Shown: positions 1-10,256, counted from the stretch's first letter. The stretch: 19,538 nt of DNA from Fragilaria radians (GCA_900642245.1 CAAAJI010000718.1:1-19538); one strand, 5' to 3'. Translations and numbers: made by a program. The notes: generated by a model from the sequence alone, not told the origin.

Positions 1-642
1 GCAGTATAACCCTTCGAATTTGATTGAGCTCGAGAAATGCCATAAAGGTCAATCGCTCCTCCAAGAAGAAGAATTACAACCCAATATATTGGTGAGACCT
101 TTCCAAGCCCTCCATTGAGTAGGGATGGGACACGATCTCCTCCATCAACTAATGCAGGTAAGTCAAGCATGGTTGCCACCTTTTTATCCCACAGTTCTGA
201 AAGCGGCCATCCAGCTGCAGCCTGCGCGATAGAAGTTAGAGTGAATAAATATACGTTAGAGCCTCGACTTATGAAATTTTTAATTCCTGGATGATAGCAT
301 AAAACGGCTTACCAACATCGCAAGACGACTGTGCTTGATTTCAGCCTCACGGTATCTCACTAAGTCATCCTTGGTTTTTGCAAATCCCAAGGGATCAAAG
401 CCAACATCTCCGACCATGGATCCATCTAAGGCCCATGGTCGAGTCATAAATGGCAAGGCTTTAGACATACTAGAAGTTGGTATAGGTGGTTCCGTAATGA
501 CTGGGGCTGCATAAGTAGTGGGTAGAATCTCTTCCTCATTGGGATTAGACATCTTTAATGACATGACAGGCGACTTTAAGCTTGGGTTAGTAAATCCTGA
601 TGCGGTGGTGGCCATAAGGAGGACAAAGGATGTAGTCTTCAT
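1..642 (-). CDS. Plastid light-harvesting (LHC superfamily) protein, probably RedCAP type; partial, two exons
   Basis: Thylakoid antenna-type protein that binds chlorophyll. Exon 1 is 642-313 (110 codons from the ATG at 642-640). A 91-nt GT-AG intron (312-222) follows in phase 0. Exon 2 runs from 221 off the left edge, giving 183 residues in view. The N-terminus has a signal-peptide-like stretch followed by ASGFTNP, resembling the ASAFAP plastid presequence motif of diatoms. A GDVGFDPLGF block (residues 78-87) precedes helix 1, which carries the E-x-x-H-x-R chlorophyll ligands E101, H104 and R106. Joining the exons gives HSRLAMLAAAGWPLSELW across the splice site, so the intron call is strong. 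The later RVPSLLNGGLGKVSPIYW block and hydrophobic helix 2 (about 154-171) recall RedCAP proteins more than ordinary Lhcf/Lhcx antennae. The subfamily is from memory and less certain than the superfamily. Helix 3 lies outside the window. Confidence 0.92.
222..312 (-). other. Spliceosomal intron of the LHC-type gene
   Basis: The minus-strand donor reads ATGTTG|GTAAGC and the acceptor GCGCAG|GCTGCAG, giving a 91-nt phase-0 intron. Reading through it gives a stop within 11 codons. Removing it restores an uninterrupted helix 1 of the LHC fold (LAML joined to AAAGWPLSEL). It is the only intron supported in this window. Confidence 0.9.
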
Positions 643-1772
643 GATTTTTGTTTGTTGGAAATTGGATTGTAACTGCGCTATGAATTTTGTGAGAACTCAA
701 TCTTGTCTCATACCTCTTAGAGTGATACTCCTAAGCGTTCCAACACGACTGACGCACCTCACTGCCACGCAGATGACACTATAGAAAGATATTATTTACT
801 AACACAACCCGTGAACAGGTTGTGTCAGGAAAAAACCCATCTTGTTCGAGAAAACACTCAAATTCGGTTTCACCAACAGAGGAATTTGGTACTAAGAAGA
901 TCTACACTATGTACTTCAAAATGTAATGGTTTTACTTCGCCAATCATTTCGCTTGTATCTAAAATCATATTGGCTTACTGTACGCTTTCCAACTTCGAAT
1001 CCACAAAGGTGAAGATCAAATTTGTGGATTAGGATTCCACAATTTAGCATCGGAAACCTCTTTTCAATTATACAAATATTGTTTGATCTTACGAGCTCCA
1101 TCGTTTTCCTTATGGACTCTTAATGTCACTGCTATAACTTAAGATTTGTTTTGGTTCAAATGCCTTGATAATGGACTGCTCATAGAAAGTGCTGGGTACG
1201 CTTAAGTAGCAAACATGCACAGAACCATTAGTGCACAAGAATCCGGGGATTAATATAGTGATATTACACATTGATTCACGTACAATTTGATTCCATGCCT
1301 AGAATTGAGTATTCAATAGAATGTATTCTTCTTCATCAGAGTAGGTAGGGATGCTTATCAACGTCAATCCACTAAAGATTGCATTGTTCATTTCTTTTCC
1401 TATCAACTAGTACAAAATCATAAGCACCTATGAAGCAAACATTATTTTACCACTACGTAAAGATGCAAAAGAAAGCATTTGTTGAATTCACTCCCCATAG
1501 AATATGCAAGCTATCGATTAGAGAGGAATATGTCTGCTTTCGTTTTGGGAAGAAGAGGGGTAACGTTTGGAGAGCAAAAGAGCATTCTGTCTTATTCATT
1601 AAACAGATGTAAAATCAATTTTATCATCTGGGGAAAGGATAGGTTGCAATGAAAATGGAACATTGACCTCATTCTGTGGAACACGGAATCCCAAATGGGA
1701 ATTTCAACCACTAATCTTCGTTTTTGAGAGAAAATATGCACAACCATTTATGTTTCTCTCCCAACATTTTTC
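643..1772. other. Shared upstream spacer of two divergent genes
   Basis: This 1.13 kb AT-rich spacer separates the LHC-type gene (minus) from the YqgF-like gene (plus), so it should contain both promoters and 5' UTRs. Short open frames here have no recognisable domains. Two perfect inverted repeats are visible: ACACAACC at 802-809 with GGTTGTGT at 818-825, and AATCCACAAA at 998-1007 with TTTGTGGATT at 1021-1030. No TATA box or known light-response element could be assigned with confidence, and no tRNA-like T-loop was found. Confidence 0.6.
998..1030. repeat. 10-bp perfect inverted repeat in the divergent promoter spacer
   Basis: The arms AATCCACAAA (998-1007) and TTTGTGGATT (1021-1030) are exact reverse complements separated by 13 nt. 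The repeat lies about 360 bp upstream of the LHC-type start and about 740 bp upstream of the YqgF-like start. It could be a protein-binding dyad or a chance hairpin in AT-rich DNA. Confidence 0.5.
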
Positions 1773-2813
1773 ATGAGAAACCTCCATTCGCTGATTCTAT
1801 TTCAACTTGCAACATGCCTCGGTTGGAGCCCCGTTCCTCGATTGAATAGGAGTAAAAATGGACTTTCATGTAGACTACAGTCACTTCAGAAGTTTCCAAT
1901 CTCATTTCTTCATTCGTCGTCCCCTTCGTCGCTGTCATTATCTGTCTCTCATGATGATGTTTCCTCATATCGATCAAATCTACTTTCATGGGAAGATAAG
2001 ATAGTATCAATGGCAACAGGAAATTTTGAAGATGATCAACAAGGTATCCTGGAGGCGGCAGCTGCCGTGACACAGCTCACTAATAGTCATTTGGGGATCC
2101 GATCTTTGGGGGTTGATTATGGTTTGGTTCGAACAGGACTTGCCGTGTCTGTTGGATACAATCCAGAGCCATTGGATATCATAGAAGAGCGTGATCCAAT
2201 AGCTCTTATTCGTGATTATTTGATGCCTATTGCTGAGGCACATCGGATAGAACAATGGGTTGTCGGACTTCCCAGGCATGCCAATGGGACGGATGCGGAA
2301 CAAACATTCATTACTCGAAACTTTACCAGAACTCTTGCTCAATATTCCTTGGCACGATTTGGTCCCAAGGTTCCCGTTCTATTGTGGGATGAACGATATA
2401 CTAGCAAGGAAGCTGCTGCCCGTGCTCATGCGAAAGACCCCAACCGACCACTCTATGGTACATTGGATGCCGAAGCGGCATGTATTATCTTGGAAACATA
2501 CTACAATGAAAATGGAATAGGAGTGGAAATGATGACTTTGAACGAGGAAGAACAAGTTCCATTTGTTCTTGAGTACGAACGACGACTACAGGAACAAGTT
2601 CTTCGACAACAGGCCATTATGGAAGATCGTGAACGAAGAATGCAATTCCAAAAGGTCGATGCCATAGAACGAGCTAAGAAACTAGAGGATGAAATGAGGG
2701 CAGCAGGGACTCTTGGTGAGAGTAATAAGAAACGAAAGAAAAATAAGAAAAAGATGAAGAAAGCAAATGAGTCGTCGAAAAAAGATACTAATACCAAATG
2801 GATAATCCCATAA
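1773..2813 (+). CDS. YqgF/RuvX-like RNase H-fold protein, probably organelle-targeted
   Basis: 346 residues. Bacterial YqgF/RuvX proteins are RNase H-fold nucleases or putative Holliday-junction resolvases, linked to 16S rRNA 5' processing. The core lies at about residues 110-250 and keeps the family motifs in order: LGVDYGLVRTGLAV (catalytic-type D115), VVGLPRHANGTDAE (163-176), WDERYTSKEA (205-214) and the terminal DAEAACIIL (232-240). The first 100 residues are extra compared with bacterial homologues (about 140 aa). They start with a hydrophobic stretch and CLGWSPVP, where W may stand in for the phenylalanine of a diatom plastid presequence, so plastid targeting is inferred and a mitochondrial location is possible. 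Residues 256-312 are a charged predicted coiled coil, and 318-331 form a lysine/arginine-rich tail not found in bacterial members. The gene is intronless, and the ATG at 1773 is the first in frame. Confidence 0.88.
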   Translation: MRNLHSLILFQLATCLGWSPVPRLNRSKNGLSCRLQSLQKFPISFLHSSSPSSLSLSVSHDDVSSYRSNLLSWEDKIVSMATGNFEDDQQGILEAAAAVTQLTNSHLGIRSLGVDYGLVRTGLAVSVGYNPEPLDIIEERDPIALIRDYLMPIAEAHRIEQWVVGLPRHANGTDAEQTFITRNFTRTLAQYSLARFGPKVPVLLWDERYTSKEAAARAHAKDPNRPLYGTLDAEAACIILETYYNENGIGVEMMTLNEEEQVPFVLEYERRLQEQVLRQQAIMEDRERRMQFQKVDAIERAKKLEDEMRAAGTLGESNKKRKKNKKKMKKANESSKKDTNTKWIIP

Positions 2814-3208
2814 AGGTGCAACAGGGACATGTAAGGCTATGTCTACAAAGCTGTAACAACTGCAAGGAGTTTTTTTTCAATATGCGACTGGATCTTCAAG
2901 AATGGCGCTAACCAAGTTGACGCTAGGAATTCAACATGTGTTATGGTGTATCGCCTTAGAACTATGCATATGCCATGGGCATGGGTATATTCCATGAAAT
3001 GATTATGCGTTTCTTTTCCTTTATTCAATAAATTGGACTTTGAACAAAAGAGTTGTACTGCTGCTAGCATCGTGAACTTGGAACTTTACGGCATTGATAG
3101 CGAGATGCTGTTTTCACAGCAGATTAAGAACTCAGCAAAGGCAATGTTATTCTTTTCCTTGATAATTTTATAGTTCTTTTCATCCTTTGATATTATTTCT
3201 ACCCCCAA

Positions 3209-3318
3209 CAAGACGTCTCTTTCGCTCCTAAGCTTCGCCTTGGTCAAGAAAGGCGTAGACCATCGCTCTCACTCGGATTGCCTGAAAATTCTGTCGTCTT
3301 GATTTTGTAGTCCTTTTT
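3209..3318 (+). other. Possible structured RNA: long-range stem, inner hairpin, T-run
   Basis: CAAGACG (3209-3215) pairs with CGTCTTG (3295-3301). This encloses a segment with an inner hairpin of CGCCTT and AAGGCG around an 8-nt loop (about 3236-3255). A run of seven T residues follows at 3312-3318, as in RNA polymerase III terminators. No known RNA family was recognised: U1, U2, U4, U6 and tRNA signatures are absent. This is an inference from pairing alone and chance pairing is possible. Confidence 0.2.
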
Positions 3319-3365
3319 TTCAGTTCTTTCGCGAGAAAGGTTTATGAATGTGATGAAATTGTAAG

Positions 3366-3400
3366 CTTGCCGTTTAGAAATGTGTTTCTGAAAAGGCAAG
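3366..3400. repeat. Long imperfect hairpin (14 bp paired, 4-nt loop)
   Basis: CTTGCC (3366-3371) pairs with GGCAAG (3395-3400). Inside, TTT pairs with AAA and AGAAA (3376-3380) pairs with TTTCT (3385-3389), closing a TGTG loop with one mismatch and one bulged G. It lies 160 bp downstream of the 3209-3318 candidate. It may be a transcript fold or incidental. Confidence 0.4.
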
Positions 3401-4471
3401 TGAAGATGTACAATACAAAGCAAAGGAGCTGAAAGGAATCTATTTTCATCTAATTGTGATTATAGTTTAAACTTATAATTAATCTCACCTGCCAAATTTC
3501 ACCAAACAACTATTGCGTGGATTCTAGTAGAGTTGTATTGTTAACATTGACCTCAAGTTCCATATAACATGCTGCAATGAATACATTGATATTGTATGCA
3601 TGACAAGTGCGCTCAAATATTCTATACAATTCAATTGAGAATGTTTTGATGAATTTTTGATGGCACTATTATCTTGGAGTTAACAATTGGAAAGGACATT
3701 TTATTGGGCAACCATAGCAAATTCCGCTTAGCTTGATCAAAAAGAACCAAAGAGACAACACACACAGCAGTTCTAGGGTACATGTATAAACATGTATTGT
3801 CAGCACGACTCGAGTAAGTTTTAGTAACATAATAGGACATACACAAACTTGCGCGCTTGATAATGGTAAAGAAGATTCTTAACCAACTCAGAATATGAAA
3901 GAACTTCTCGCTTAAATGTAAATGTCAAAAAATAAGGATCTAATTACACCATCACAATCAGAATCAATAGTGGTATCAATCGAAGCCTGATTTGAGCTGG
4001 AGTACCAACGCGTAGGAGTATATAGATTCTACCTTAAAAAGCAAACGTAAAAGGCTATTCAACTACTTTGATGACAGTAACTCTTACTTGTGTTGTTACG
4101 TATCATTAATGAGTATGTTACAAACATTTGCAATTAAAATTATATTTAAACAACTGGCAATCCAAAACATCAGGGGAAAGGAGGAACGTGTGAGACAAAA
4201 TTGATTTTATGACAAGTAGTTTAGTACTCGAATATTTGTAAAAGTGTTGCTTTGTTTGACATGATGTTTGTCAAAGGTGTCAAAAAACTCAATAATGAGG
4301 TTTTTTGTAAAGTATGACTGATAAAAATTAATGACCATCTTTAAACCCATTTTTCATTGATATTTGAACAAAGCATTTGTCTTGTTTCCAAATGACTCTG
4401 GTTGCCTCCTAATTTTTGCACAAATTGATGAAAGTATGGAGTAATTCTTTTCTTCATCTAGCTAATTCAGA

Positions 4472-4489
4472 TCAAGCTACTTAGCTTGA
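4472..4489. repeat. 18-bp near-perfect palindrome
   Basis: TCAAGCTA (4472-4479) and TAGCTTGA (4482-4489) are exact reverse complements separated by 2 nt. A further inverted pair, TTTGACA (4255-4261) and TGTCAAA (4269-4275), lies 200 bp upstream. No function can be assigned. Confidence 0.4.
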
Positions 4490-5482
4490 CATATGTTGCT
4501 GCATTCTGATATTTTCTAAGAGTTTTAGAATGGATTTAAAACTTAGGTAGGAGTGAAACATGATACAATCAATTGGAAGCATAGAAAGCTTGCTATTGTT
4601 GGTATACTTCTCTTAGCAATGATTTAACATTATTTCTGCTGTAAACAAATCTATTATTTCATTGCCGATTCATAGACTGATAGTTGTTCATAACTCTTAT
4701 AACTAGTTTTTCGTAACGTGTAATTCTTTTACATCATACGCTAGGTTTTGTCATTTGCCCCCTAAAGTTAAAATAAAACCATCTTTTTTATTTCAATGGA
4801 ACGATCTGACAAAAATCTAACAAATTTGTATTCAAATAAGTGGCTGGTAATCGTTCCGCAATGCTGGGAGTTTTTCTATCTTAAAAGAATGTTCTCTCGA
4901 TGCAGGTGGCTTGTTCCATTGTTTACCAATATGGTTTCAGCGTAATTTCACGGATAATTGTGTTTCATAGTTTTTTGCCTAATTTTTCATCTGATCGAGA
5001 ACATAGATAGAAAAAGGGTAAGGCTTTCGACATCGAATCAATTCATGACTGCAACTTATTCTCTGCTTTTTCTTGAGCAACCATTGGTATGAAGACATGA
5101 TGGTTTCCCTTTGCAATGAAACAATTAACATGTATCCTTTGGAAAATTGGATTTTTCTACTTGACGTTCTTTGCCTTGCTTATGGATGTATTTCAGCAAT
5201 CAATATAGATATGACAGGGGTTACTTTTATTGATCATACTTTTCTATATTATATTTTTTGTTGGCATTCCAGTAACTCTCATCTTGAATTTTCTGTTGAC
5301 AAGCACAACCTAATGAGCTGCAGAATTCTGTTTGACATGCATGTACTTATATTGCTGTGGACTTAATGTCTTTTTTAATGACTCAATACTTGGGCAGTAG
5401 TTGATTACAGTCAAAATTTGGATTAAAAGCACATCCAGGAAATTCATTTCCCCCCTGAAATCAAGAAGAACAGATCAAATCC

Positions 5483-8400
5483 ATGGAAATTCAGGTTGTC
5501 GAAGCAGCCTTGGCGATTGTTCGACCCACAACAGATAGCAAAACACGTTCTGATGCTTCCTCCTTCCTTGAATATTGGAATCGATCCACGGAGGCTTGGA
5601 ATATCTATGTACAATGGTTACAATCTTTTCACAGGACTAACAATGACAATAATTCAGCAGATTCGGAAACGGTAGGTGTGCGATTGTTATGTTTGACTCT
5701 GCTTTTGGCCAAGATCCGTCGAGAGGTTTCCAGAAATGATCTTCAGAATAATGATGCTACAACTTCTACTTCTACTGCTACGACTGCCCTTCTCTTAGCA
5801 TCCATTCGTGATGAAGCTTGGACTTTGTTATCGTTGATTGCACCACCACAACAACATGACAAGAATCAAAACAACCCTTTGTTGTCACCTTTGTGTTCGT
5901 GTATCGCCGCTATTGTCATTCGCAGTGGGAATATTGGAGAGCTGGTGAATGGATGTTCTCAAGCCGACCCAAATAGGATGATGATCACACTCAAACTCTT
6001 GGCATCCGTACCGTCCGAATTGGAAGCATTCGGAGAACTTACGACACCGCAAGTAACAGCCGAACTTTGGCCGCATATGGAACTGGTCCTCCACACCATA
6101 AGACGGGGTCTTGTATCGTCATCGAATACACTTAAAACTAGTTTGGAGGCTCTCTATTCATGGGTTCGGATATGTCACATCACACTGTCTCATTTGAATT
6201 CTCCTATTTGTGGTGGCACAACCGAACCACTGCTACCATTCTTGATTCAATTATTGTCTCAATCCTCCGGAACAGCGGCAACAATGACAGAAGAAATCTT
6301 AGTTTTGGCTTGTCAGGCTCTAACGGAGGCAATTTTGGTTCCATCGGATAACTTCTCTCCATCCCGTGAGGATGCCGTATCGACTATGATGGCAGCCATA
6401 CCGCAACATGGCTTTGTTGATGCACCCCTTCACTATTGTACGGTCAATAGATTGGATGATGGAGCTCATGCACTTGCGAACCTAATTTCAACACTCGTTT
6501 CGGAAGAGGTAGAAACACTGTGTTCTCAACCACAGGATGCCCTGCTAACATTGCTCCTAAAGATCCAATCCCATCCGCATACTCCAGTGGTATTGACTGT
6601 ACTGGAATGTTGGTTGACAGTGCAAGATATTCCTACGGAAGAACGACATGAGAATTGGAAGGAGTCATTGTTTTCGAATATCGCTCAAGGGTTAGTCCAT
6701 AGACTTATATATACTAGCAATTTCATCAGTTGGTCCGAAGAGCTGGAACTCGATGAACAAGAATTTTGGGAACTCCGACGAATGGTCAACGATGTTCTAG
6801 TTAATTGTTATTTCCTATTACGAGCTAGGTACCTACATTTGCTATTTGATGCAACATTTGCAAATACCTCAGATTGGAGGATCATTGAATCTGCCCTATT
6901 TTGCCTCGGTGCTGTGAGTCGTGAAGTTTGTGCACGTGTAAAATCCATTGGTATGCAAGAAGATCGGAACGATACGATTCATCAGCTACGACAATTTTTA
7001 CAATTCCTATGTGGAGATTCGCCAAAGCATTCCGTAGAAACAGCAGCTCAAAATCATCCTCTAGTCCTGGCTGGAGTTTGCAATTTTCTTGGTCTTTATG
7101 CACCTGCTTGGAATGTAATATGTGATAGTGCCATCATCCTTCGATTGCTACTTTACTTAAAAACAGCAATGACAGGTCCCGGAAATGTCATTATAGAGGC
7201 TTCCAAAGCAATAAAATCAATTTTTGTTAGCTGTGCATCGCAACTGGTAAACGAAAAGGAGATTGTGTCATGCTTACGAGATATCATGGATGTTTCGCTA
7301 TCCATGGGTAACATCGAGGGCATCACAGCTGTCGCAGAAGGAAGCACACGTTTAATCCTACAGTTCAAGGACCAGGATAGCATCAAAGCCTCATTCTCTA
7401 ATCTTCTTACTCCCCTAATACAACGATCCAACATGATGATCGATGCTACTATCAACTCCCAGACGGATGTTGAACGGGATAGTGCAATTGAAGTATTGGT
7501 CAATTGTCTTGAAGTCCTTCACATCATTATTAGATTTTGCGACTCAACATCTGGAACTCCATCTCCAATAACATTAATTTTCATCTCGATTTGGTCCCTA
7601 TTGGAAAAATGTACCACGCTGTGTTCTCTCAGCGAATCGATTCTCAATGAGGTTTTACTAATCCATCGTCAATTTTTGAGCAATGCGATTGACCTCATTG
7701 CACCAAACTTTCCTAGTATTATTCAATTTGTGGTGGAAGCGTTTGAAAACACCAAGCATCCCGGAACATTAGAGTATTTTTCCTCGGCTGTGGAAACATT
7801 TAGCCTTATAAATAACAACAACGATGAAAGTTTCAAGGGGCTTTTGGCTCATGTTACCGTGAAAATGATGGCGTATGTAACCAATGATAAATCTCCGGAT
7901 TCCTGTACGAATCTTATCAGAGCATTCTTTGAGATGACTCAACGATATGTTCTCTTCTGTCCATATGCCTTAATTACCTGCTCTGAATTTTCTACTATCA
8001 TTACCCTTGCTGTGGAATGTCTGACAGCATGTAAAGGAGAACGCGAATCAACACGGTCTACCTTGATTTTCATATCACAATTGTTTGGTTGGAAGAATCT
8101 ACGACTGGGATCATACGTGTTGGGCGCCTTGGAGGCGAATTCTGGTCGGATAGAAGAACAGCTCTTCAGATATGGAGAGCATATCATGATGTACTGTATA
8201 AGTGGCTTGGGAGGGTCCAGTCCTCAAATGTTATGGCCACAGTTATCCGATTGTATAATTGCGATTGTTCAGTATGTCATTTCTCTTCCTGGACATTGCC
8301 AGGAGGATACGACTATTGCTCATCAATGGATGTACAATTCTCTTACTGTGTGTGCGACGACGAAGGAAACCTCACCAACAACGTCAGGTAAACAATTATC

Positions 8401-8572
8401 CTTGGATTCCTGTATGCAGATAATGACAATATTCTTCGCCTTAGCTCGAAGGGAAAATCCATCAAAACCCAAGCTGAAAATGTTACTTACTGATTTCGCT
8501 CGTTTGTGTAAGGGTGAATTAGCCATGGATGCATTAATCACGTATACATTGGACTTGAATTCACAAGCCTAA
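5483..8572 (+). CDS. Importin-beta family nuclear transport receptor (transportin-3/importin-13/Mtr10-like)
   Basis: 1029 residues, intronless. Its overall make-up fits the TNPO3/IPO13/Mtr10 branch of karyopherins, which use HEAT-repeat arches and RanGTP to carry cargo such as SR proteins through nuclear pores. The N-terminus resembles the importin/exportin arm: ASSFLEYWNRSTEAWNIY (about 25-42) corresponds to the Exportin-1/importin-beta-like start, in which a short helix ends in a tryptophan-rich segment. Repeated amphipathic helix pairs then follow to the C-terminus, with no membrane segment or catalytic motif. It is slightly longer than the roughly 920-960 residues of human TNPO3 and IPO13. 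One reason is a low-complexity TTSTSTATT insertion near residues 93-101 and another is a Gln/Asn-rich loop near 121-131. The branch assignment is by general resemblance; other exportin-like karyopherins are possible. The ATG at 5483 has an A at -3 missing but a G at +4. Confidence 0.78.
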   Translation: MEIQVVEAALAIVRPTTDSKTRSDASSFLEYWNRSTEAWNIYVQWLQSFHRTNNDNNSADSETVGVRLLCLTLLLAKIRREVSRNDLQNNDATTSTSTATTALLLASIRDEAWTLLSLIAPPQQHDKNQNNPLLSPLCSCIAAIVIRSGNIGELVNGCSQADPNRMMITLKLLASVPSELEAFGELTTPQVTAELWPHMELVLHTIRRGLVSSSNTLKTSLEALYSWVRICHITLSHLNSPICGGTTEPLLPFLIQLLSQSSGTAATMTEEILVLACQALTEAILVPSDNFSPSREDAVSTMMAAIPQHGFVDAPLHYCTVNRLDDGAHALANLISTLVSEEVETLCSQPQDALLTLLLKIQSHPHTPVVLTVLECWLTVQDIPTEERHENWKESLFSNIAQGLVHRLIYTSNFISWSEELELDEQEFWELRRMVNDVLVNCYFLLRARYLHLLFDATFANTSDWRIIESALFCLGAVSREVCARVKSIGMQEDRNDTIHQLRQFLQFLCGDSPKHSVETAAQNHPLVLAGVCNFLGLYAPAWNVICDSAIILRLLLYLKTAMTGPGNVIIEASKAIKSIFVSCASQLVNEKEIVSCLRDIMDVSLSMGNIEGITAVAEGSTRLILQFKDQDSIKASFSNLLTPLIQRSNMMIDATINSQTDVERDSAIEVLVNCLEVLHIIIRFCDSTSGTPSPITLIFISIWSLLEKCTTLCSLSESILNEVLLIHRQFLSNAIDLIAPNFPSIIQFVVEAFENTKHPGTLEYFSSAVETFSLINNNNDESFKGLLAHVTVKMMAYVTNDKSPDSCTNLIRAFFEMTQRYVLFCPYALITCSEFSTIITLAVECLTACKGERESTRSTLIFISQLFGWKNLRLGSYVLGALEANSGRIEEQLFRYGEHIMMYCISGLGGSSPQMLWPQLSDCIIAIVQYVISLPGHCQEDTTIAHQWMYNSLTVCATTKETSPTTSGKQLSLDSCMQIMTIFFALARRENPSKPKLKMLLTDFARLCKGELAMDALITYTLDLNSQA

Positions 8573-9719
8573 GCCAAGAAATGATGTATTTGGAAAGTGA
8601 CTTTCCCGGAATTGTATCCTGATATTTTTTATCCATGAGAGTTTATGTGCTTTTCCTCTGATGTGATCAATGACAAAAGGTATGATTGTCATGTAAAATG
8701 TAATCCTTCTGTCATTTCTCCAGTGACGGCTGATTAATCAAAATGTTACAACATCTTGAGTTGTAATTCAGCTAGGCAAGGGAAGTGCAAATTGAATCTA
8801 GTAAAAATTTACTTTCGTTTGATTCTCCATAGAGGAATTACAACACTGTAATCTAGGTTTGTCATGCCAACAAAAATAAATGAATCTTTGCATGTATTCT
8901 TGCACTCTTAAGCTATCCGAAAACTTGATGAAAGACTGGAGTGAAAAAGTCTCTGATATCTAGGTAACAACCAAGTGGTATATGCTAGCATCATAACTAT
9001 GTATAAGACTAAATTAGTGGAAGAACTATCAACAGAAAATTGAGTTGACTTTCAAAGATATTCTTCAAAAGTCAAGTTCAGCTCTCAAAATCAACTTTTC
9101 TCCTTCTGCTTACTAAGGGATACTCATTCATATTTGCTCACTTAATATTTTTTCTAAGTCAAAATGACAAAATATGAAGTGGAAAATACTTCCAGCAAAG
9201 TGTTAAATAGAGTGAAAGCATGTAAAAGGCTGAAAACTTGATCACTATGCTCTTTCTTATCTTTCTTTCGATAAAATTATCAATAATCTTCAGATAATGA
9301 ACGATGAAAACAATCCAAAATTGGGAAAGCATCAGATTTGTCAAGTCCCATATGACTCATTTTTCAATCTATCAATAAAGGATGAGGATGTAAATCCACA
9401 GGTAGAGTGTGTCCATCAAAGAAGTAATTGAAAACATTTATTTTGTTAAAAATGAAGTATGAAATGCTTTGTAAGCAACATGCTTAGACACGACGTAACT
9501 AAATTGATTTATTCTTGGGGACAGCATGATGCCAAGCAGATGTAAGAGCATTTCCAATAATGAGGGTACATTTGCCAGAAAGATCAATGTCTTAAAGAAA
9601 TAATCCTTCATTTTGGTGATTACTTATGGTAACAACTGGAACATTCCAAATTTGTATCGCGCATAGCTCGGAATACTTTGTAAAAAACAGAAACATACAC
9701 ACTATCACCTGCATCATCT
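8573..9719. other. Spacer: 3' flank of importin-like gene, no gene seen
   Basis: About 1.15 kb of AT-rich sequence between the importin-like gene and the 3' end of a minus-strand pseudogene. It should contain the importin-like 3' UTR. An inverted repeat TTACAAC (8746-8752) with GTTGTAA (8760-8766) lies about 180 bp past the stop codon. No convincing coding frame or RNA gene was found. Confidence 0.55.
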
Positions 9720-10256
9720 TCATTCGTCTTCATTATCGTCTTCATCATAGCTCTCCTCATCAGATTCCATCTGGTCAGAGATTTCTGCATTCAAAGCCTC
9801 AATCTCAGGAACAGGAACCACAGGATAAAGGTTGACATAGAAAGCAGTCATTTCCGCTCTTCAAGATCTTTCATTCATTTGGTTGATATAATACTTCAAT
9901 TCTTCAACCCTCAGAGAATATTGCCTATTGCGTTCAGTGTATTGTGTAAACTTGGTCTGCTTTGCCAGGTTAATTTTTTTTACAAATTTACTAGATTCTT
10001 GAAACAATTCTCCATAGATGTATCTTTGTCCCAAATTAATGCCTGTGATTCAACAAGTTTCTTTTCTTGTAAGTCTGTTTTGCATGCAGTTTTCCTTTGA
10101 CCATTTCTTTCTTACCAGGAGATGGTAAACACCGTTCCAACAGGCCTGGGCGTTCTGACCAACTCCAGTGATAAGATCCTCACAATAAATCCCCTTGCAA
10201 TCCAAATATCTTTCTGGATTTTGTAATTGGGAGATGTACTCTCCTGCTTTACATCC
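9720..10256 (-). pseudogene. Decayed coding sequence with acidic C-terminus, family not recognised
   Basis: On the minus strand one frame runs from 10256 to a TGA at 9722-9720, 179 codons, with only two internal stops (10052-10050 and 9863-9861). The translated text is protein-like and compositionally varied: NPERYLDCKGIYCED and GVGQNAQACWNGVYHLL near the start, then FTQYTERNRQYSLRVEEL. It ends in PVVPVPEIEALNAEISDQ and the acidic tail SDEESYDEDDNEDE. Upstream (10257-10320) a second frame reads TEIYVAKIKIQKEMNFL before a stop, which suggests a frameshift and a longer original. A GTAAG follows the VYHLL codons, but no acceptor restores a clean frame, so decay is preferred over splicing. It may be a remnant of a mobile element or a dead copy of a lineage gene. 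Confidence 0.5.

Larger units (their letters stand above)
2814..5482. other. 2.7 kb spacer without a supported gene
   Basis: AT-rich DNA between two plus-strand genes. Open frames here are short and of low-complexity composition, or depend on non-ATG starts; none shows a domain. It contains several self-complementary segments, listed separately (3209-3301, 3366-3400, 4255-4275, 4472-4489). No tRNA, rRNA or snRNA could be recognised. The last few hundred bases should hold the promoter and 5' UTR of the importin-like gene. Confidence 0.6.

Noticed and set aside
991..1008. TTCGAATCC-like segment as a tRNA T-loop
   Set aside because: Flanking bases do not form a T-stem and no acceptor or anticodon arm is present on either strand.
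1771..2342. Minus-strand open frames across the YqgF-like gene
   Set aside because: They are shadows of the conserved plus-strand reading frame and show no domain.
5073..5366. 97-codon plus-strand open frame upstream of the importin-like gene
   Set aside because: It begins at TTG, has biased hydrophobic/aromatic composition typical of AT-rich spacer, and shows no domain or upstream signal.
10080..10130. GTAAG after the VYHLL codons in the minus-strand pseudogene, as an intron donor
   Set aside because: The nearest acceptors (for example the CACAG 73 nt on) lead into frames with early stops, and the unspliced frame is the more coherent reading.
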